From assembly GCF_019049285.1 (NCBI RefSeq), contig NZ_JAGMUL010000207.1, positions 1-64,000 on the forward strand: a stretch of DNA of 64,000 bases. Direction: 5' to 3'. Under the pieces are notes generated by a model. It saw only the letters and a program-made list of their open reading frames with translations. It was not told where the DNA came from and ran no database searches. Origin of the DNA: Streptomyces sp. AC550_RSS872. GTDB taxonomy: Bacteria; Actinomycetota; Actinomycetes; Streptomycetales; Streptomycetaceae. Each line of letters starts with the position of its first letter. The first letter of the stretch is position 1. Positions 60,958 through 64,000 of the stretch are shown in pieces. A program made the position numbers and the translations under genes.

Positions 60958-61042
60958 AGACGGGAACGTATGAGTCGCCCGAAGGGGTGTCAACCCCCGC
61001 AGTCAAGGCTGATTCTCGTGACTCCCTCGTGACCTTTGTTCA

Positions 61043-61057
61043 TCGAAACTTTTTCGA
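61043..61057. promoter_or_regulatory. Palindrome in the rha control region
   Basis: TCGAAA-CTT-TTTCGA has perfect 6-bp arms. It lies 11 bases before the -35 of the ABC promoter and could bind the same or another repressor. Confidence 0.45.
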
Positions 61058-61067
61058 CACGGACCCA

Positions 61068-61097
61068 TTGACGTGACATGCACTCCGTGCCTAACGT
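61068..61097 (+). promoter_or_regulatory. Promoter for rhaTPQ
   Basis: TTGACG at 61068-61073 and TAACGT at 61092-61097 are spaced 18 bases, a good match to the actinomycete vegetative promoter. Expected start is about 61104, just before the operator at 61112. Confidence 0.6.
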
Positions 61098-61111
61098 CCC
61101 GGCAACCAAGT

Positions 61112-61123
61112 TGAAACCTTTCA
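61112..61123. promoter_or_regulatory. LacI-type operator downstream of the rhaTPQ promoter
   Basis: TGAAA-CC-TTTCA has perfect 5-bp arms and lies about 8 bases after the predicted start, a position that would block transcription. It pairs with the site near rhaI for coordinated control. Confidence 0.6.
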
Positions 61124-61167
61124 CGACGTCGAGAGGGCCGTCCCGCCGGCGTCGTCGAGGAGCCCCC

Positions 61168-62685
61168 ATGACCCACCCGTCCACCACGGGTCCGGCCCCG
61201 GTTCTGGCGCTCAGGGACATCTCGAAGTCCTTCGGCGCGGTCCGTGCCCTGCGGGACGTCTCCCTGGAGCTGTTTCCCGGGGAGGTGCACGCCCTCGCCG
61301 GAGAGAACGGCGCGGGCAAGTCGACCCTCATCAAGACCCTCGCCGGGGTGCATCGGCCGGACGCCGGCCAGGTGCTGCTCGACGGTGAGCCGGTTGTCTT
61401 CCACGGCCCCGGCGACGCCCGCGACGCCGGCATCGCCGTCATCTACCAGGAGCCGACTCTCTTCCCCGACCTGTCGATCGCCGAGAACATCTTCATGAGC
61501 CGCCGGCCACGGCGCGCGCTCGGCCGGATCGACCACAAGGCCACCCACGACGCGACCTTGGCCCTGATGCGGCGCCTGGGCGTCGAGCTCGACCCCGACC
61601 GCCCCGCGCGCGGCCTGTCCATCGCCGACCAGCAGATCGTCGAGATCGCCAAGGCGCTCTCCTTCGACGCCCGCGTCCTCATCATGGACGAGCCGACCGC
61701 CGCCCTCACCGGCAGCGAGGTCGCCCGGCTCTTCGGGGTCGTCCGCACCCTGCGCGAGCAGGGCGCCGCCGTCCTGTTCATCTCGCACCGGCTGGAGGAG
61801 ATCTTCCGGATCTGCAAGCGGGTCACCACCCTGCGGGACGGCGCCTGGATCGCCAGCGAGCCGCTGGCCGGCATGACCGAGGACGACCTCGTCCGCCGGA
61901 TGGTCGGCCGTGACCTCGACGAGCTGTACCCCAAGCAGGACGTGAAGCCGGGCGAGGTCGCCCTGAGCGTGCGCCGGCTGACCCGCGAAGGCGTCTTCAC
62001 CGACGTCTCCTTCGACGTACGGCGCGGCGAGATCGTCGGCCTCGCGGGACTGGTCGGCGCCGGCCGTACCGAGGTCGCCCGGGCCGTGTTCGGCATCGAC
62101 CGCTGGGACGCCGGGGAGGTCGAGGTGGACGGTCGCAAGCTCACCAATGGCGCCCCGTCCACCGCCATGGCCTCCGGCCTCGCCCTGGTCCCCGAGGACC
62201 GGCGTGCGCAGGGTCTGGTGATGGACATGTCCATCGAGCGCAACATCGGCCTCACCGGCCTTCGTACCACCGTCAGGGCCGGGCTGATGGACCGCGGCGC
62301 CGAACGCAGCCGCTCCCTCGACTGGGCCGTCAAGCTCCAGGTCAAGTACGCGCGGATCGCCGACACCGTGAACACCCTGTCCGGCGGAAACCAGCAGAAG
62401 GTCGTCCTCGCCAAGTGGCTCGCCACCGGCCCGAGGGTGCTGATCGTCGACGAGCCCACCCGCGGTATCGACGTCGGCACCAAGGCCGAGGTGCACCGGC
62501 TGCTCAGCGAGCTGGCCGCCGACGGCGTGGCCGTCCTGATGATCTCCTCCGACCTGCCCGAGATCCTCGGCATGGCCGACCGCGTGCTCGTGATGCACGA
62601 GGGCCGCCTGACCGCCGAGATCCCCCGCTCCGAAGCCACCGAGGAAACCGTGATGGCCGCAGCAACGGGGAGGGCCGCCGCATGA
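61168..62685 (+). CDS. rhaT: Rhamnose ABC transporter, double ATP-binding protein
   Basis: This 505-residue sugar-import ATPase carries two nucleotide-binding domains. NBD1 has Walker [34 protein letters not shown] and [19 protein letters not shown]2 has [20 protein letters not shown] (degenerate Walker A), [20 protein letters not shown] and [20 protein letters not shown]. This is the CUT2 (ribose-type) family. ATG 61168 has CGAGGAG upstream. Rhamnose specificity is inferred from the divergent rha enzymes. The stop overlaps rhaP by ATGA. Confidence 0.92.
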   Translation: MTHPSTTGPAPVLALRDISKSFGAVRALRDVSLELFPGEVHALAGENGAGKSTLIKTLAGVHRPDAGQVLLDGEPVVFHGPGDARDAGIAVIYQEPTLFPDLSIAENIFMSRRPRRALGRIDHKATHDATLALMRRLGVELDPDRPARGLSIADQQIVEIAKALSFDARVLIMDEPTAALTGSEVARLFGVVRTLREQGAAVLFISHRLEEIFRICKRVTTLRDGAWIASEPLAGMTEDDLVRRMVGRDLDELYPKQDVKPGEVALSVRRLTREGVFTDVSFDVRRGEIVGLAGLVGAGRTEVARAVFGIDRWDAGEVEVDGRKLTNGAPSTAMASGLALVPEDRRAQGLVMDMSIERNIGLTGLRTTVRAGLMDRGAERSRSLDWAVKLQVKYARIADTVNTLSGGNQQKVVLAKWLATGPRVLIVDEPTRGIDVGTKAEVHRLLSELAADGVAVLMISSDLPEILGMADRVLVMHEGRLTAEIPRSEATEETVMAAATGRAAA

Positions 62686-63722
62686 CGGTGACCACTCCCG
62701 ACGAGGCACCTGTCACCGACGTACCCAAGTCCAGCGGCACCCGCCTCGTCGACCGCGTCTTCAAGATGCGCGAACTCGCCATCCTGGCCGTCTTCCTGGT
62801 GATGATCGTCGTCACCCAGCTCGGCAACAGCCAGTTCCTCACCGAGCAGGGCATCAAGGACCTGCTGCTGAACGCGACGATCCTCGTCCTGGTCGCCACG
62901 GGCCAGTCCCTGGTGGTGATCACCAGGAACGTCGACCTCTCCGTCGGCTCCACGCTCGGCGTCAGCGCCTTCGCCGCCGGTACCTATCTCCAGGGCGGCG
63001 GCAACCCGGTGGTCGCCGTGCTGCTGGCGATCCTCATGGGCGTCGGCTTCGGCCTGCTGAACGGCCTGCTCGTCAGCCTCGGCCAGGTGCCGGCGCTGGT
63101 GGTCACCCTCGGCACGCTCTACATCATCCGCGGCATCGACTCCATCTGGGTCGGCTCCCGCCAGATCACCGCGGCCGACCTGCCGGACGGCTTCGTCGAC
63201 TTCGGCTCCGGTGGCATCTCCGCGGTGCCCTGGCTGGCGCTGATCGCCGTCGCCGTCCTGGTGGCCACCGCGTACTACCTCAAGCACTACGGCAGCGGCC
63301 GCGAGCTGTACGCCCTCGGCTCCAACCCCGAGGCCGCCCGCCTCGCCGGCATCCCCGTCCGCAAGCGGATCCTCGCCGCGTACACCTTCTGCGGTGCGCT
63401 CGCCGGACTCGCGGGCGCCATGTACCTGGCCCGGTTCGGCAACGTCGACTCCGGCACCGGCAACGGCTATGAACTCACCGTCGTCAGCGCGGTCGTGGTC
63501 GGCGGCGTCGTCTTCACCGGCGGCTCCGGCAGCGTCTACGGCGCGGCACTCGGCGCACTGCTGCTGACCTCCATCAACAGCGTGCTGCCCGCCCTCGGCG
63601 TCAGCTCCGTCTGGGTCCTCGCCATCAACGGCATCCTGCTCATCCTCGCCATCGCGGTCGACCGGATCGTCGCGCTGCGCGTGGCCAACGCACTGAAGAA
63701 GAGGAACGCCCGCCATGGCTGA
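62682..63722 (+). CDS. rhaP: Rhamnose ABC transporter permease
   Basis: This 346-residue CUT2-family permease has about ten membrane helices ([80 protein letters not shown]). [12 protein letters not shown] and the [12 protein letters not shown] cytoplasmic loop are family signatures. It forms the channel with the following permease. The 3' end overlaps rhaQ by 8 bases. Confidence 0.93.
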   Translation: MTVTTPDEAPVTDVPKSSGTRLVDRVFKMRELAILAVFLVMIVVTQLGNSQFLTEQGIKDLLLNATILVLVATGQSLVVITRNVDLSVGSTLGVSAFAAGTYLQGGGNPVVAVLLAILMGVGFGLLNGLLVSLGQVPALVVTLGTLYIIRGIDSIWVGSRQITAADLPDGFVDFGSGGISAVPWLALIAVAVLVATAYYLKHYGSGRELYALGSNPEAARLAGIPVRKRILAAYTFCGALAGLAGAMYLARFGNVDSGTGNGYELTVVSAVVVGGVVFTGGSGSVYGAALGALLLTSINSVLPALGVSSVWVLAINGILLILAIAVDRIVALRVANALKKRNARHG

Positions 63723-64000
63723 CTTCTCCCTGAGCCGAGCGATCCGCTGGTCCGCCTTGAAAAGGTGGGATTCAGCCGTCGGCGCGCTGCTGATCGTCGT
63801 GCTCCTGCTGTCCTTCGGAACGGTCGACGGTTTCGGGAACGCCCTCAACCTGTCGTTCCTGATCGGAAACACCCTTCCGATCGCGATGATCGCCCTGCCG
63901 ATGACGCTCCTGGTCGTCTCGGGCGAGATCGATCTCTCGGTCGCCTCCACCGCCGGTCTCTCCGGCGCCGTGATGGGCGCCCTGTGGAACCAGGGCATGA
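63715..64000 (+). CDS. rhaQ: Second rhamnose ABC permease (3' end outside window)
   Basis: ATG 63715 begins a CUT2 permease. The 95 visible residues include helices ALLIVVLLLSFGTVDGFGNA and GNTLPIAMIALPMTLLVVSG, and the family signature VVSGEIDLSVASTAGLSGAV. Only about a quarter of the usual 330 residues is in the window. A rhamnose-binding protein, mutarotase and LacI-type regulator are expected just beyond. Confidence 0.88.
   Translation, partial: MADFSLSRAIRWSALKRWDSAVGALLIVVLLLSFGTVDGFGNALNLSFLIGNTLPIAMIALPMTLLVVSGEIDLSVASTAGLSGAVMGALWNQGM

Noticed and set aside
61443-63998. About 850-codon minus-strand open frame opposite the rhaT/rhaP/rhaQ genes
   Set aside because: It is antisense to well-recognised ABC transporter genes and low in complexity, so it is a GC artefact.

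Overview
This window reads as chromosomal DNA of a high-GC actinomycete, most likely Streptomyces or a close relative. Third codon positions are almost all G or C, GTG starts and 4-base ATGA/GTGA stop-start overlaps are frequent, and families typical of the genus are present: a SigB/SigF-type sigma factor with an RsbW-like ATPase, GAF-ANTAR and SpoIIE-phosphatase proteins, DUF6480 and DUF6766 stress proteins, lutABC, a rhamnose operon and many sugar-linked LacI-type sites. No tRNA, rRNA or CRISPR array was recognised, and no PKS/NRPS cluster.

Positions 1-13.7 kb are a decayed accessory region. After the 3' end of an aldo/keto reductase come a broken SDR fragment, a deleted and frameshifted IS701-like element with visible ends, a mutated IS5-type transposase, a GH42 beta-galactosidase pseudogene, an intact secreted GH74 xyloglucanase, a second GH42 remnant, two LacI-type operators, another transposase remnant, a broken MMPL exporter and an integrase-type zinc-ribbon fragment. 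The intact genes are the GH74 enzyme, a divergent NmrA-like oxidoreductase/HxlR regulator pair around a palindrome, and two small ORFs.

Positions 13.7-21.2 kb hold a stress-signalling block (sigma factor, ATP-binding anti-sigma-like protein, divergent GAF-ANTAR protein). Next is a 2.39-kb unit bounded by perfect 16-bp inverted repeats, containing an intact DDE transposase and a membrane/coiled-coil passenger gene. A 24-bp tandem repeat, a coupled hypothetical/membrane gene pair and an SDR follow.

Positions 21.7-31.3 kb carry a carboxylate-amine ligase, an N-acetylglutaminylglutamine-type amidotransferase and an S9 peptidase, which resembles but does not match the known NAGGN osmolyte 'trio'. 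A GAF-PAS-SpoIIE phosphatase, small stress proteins and a 27-residue membrane peptide coupled to DUF6766 follow. Positions 31.8-38.5 kb carry an SRAP abasic-site protein, a znuACB zinc importer behind a Zur-like box, a P1B-4 metal-exporting ATPase behind a palindromic operator with an apparently leaderless start, and a methyltransferase.

Positions 38.4-51.2 kb carry a LacI regulator, GH35 beta-galactosidase and MFS transporter with a perfect 18-bp palindrome, a YheO-like regulator with a serine/threonine dehydratase-type enzyme, a cupin whose stop codon lies in the end of a 190-bp MITE, a quinone-reductase-like protein, a MoxR/VWA pair and an ABC exporter.

Positions 51.5-64 kb carry a FAD-Rieske oxidoreductase and then a catabolic block. 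L-rhamnose is imported (rhaT-rhaP-rhaQ, running off the window), isomerised (rhaI), phosphorylated (rhaB) and cleaved, with lactaldehyde oxidised to lactate by the aldolase/dehydrogenase fusion. The adjacent lutABC would oxidise L-lactate to pyruvate. LacI-type operators lie in the divergent control region. Coordinates, motifs and overlaps are read from the sequence; family names rest on recognised motifs, and regulatory roles are inferred.
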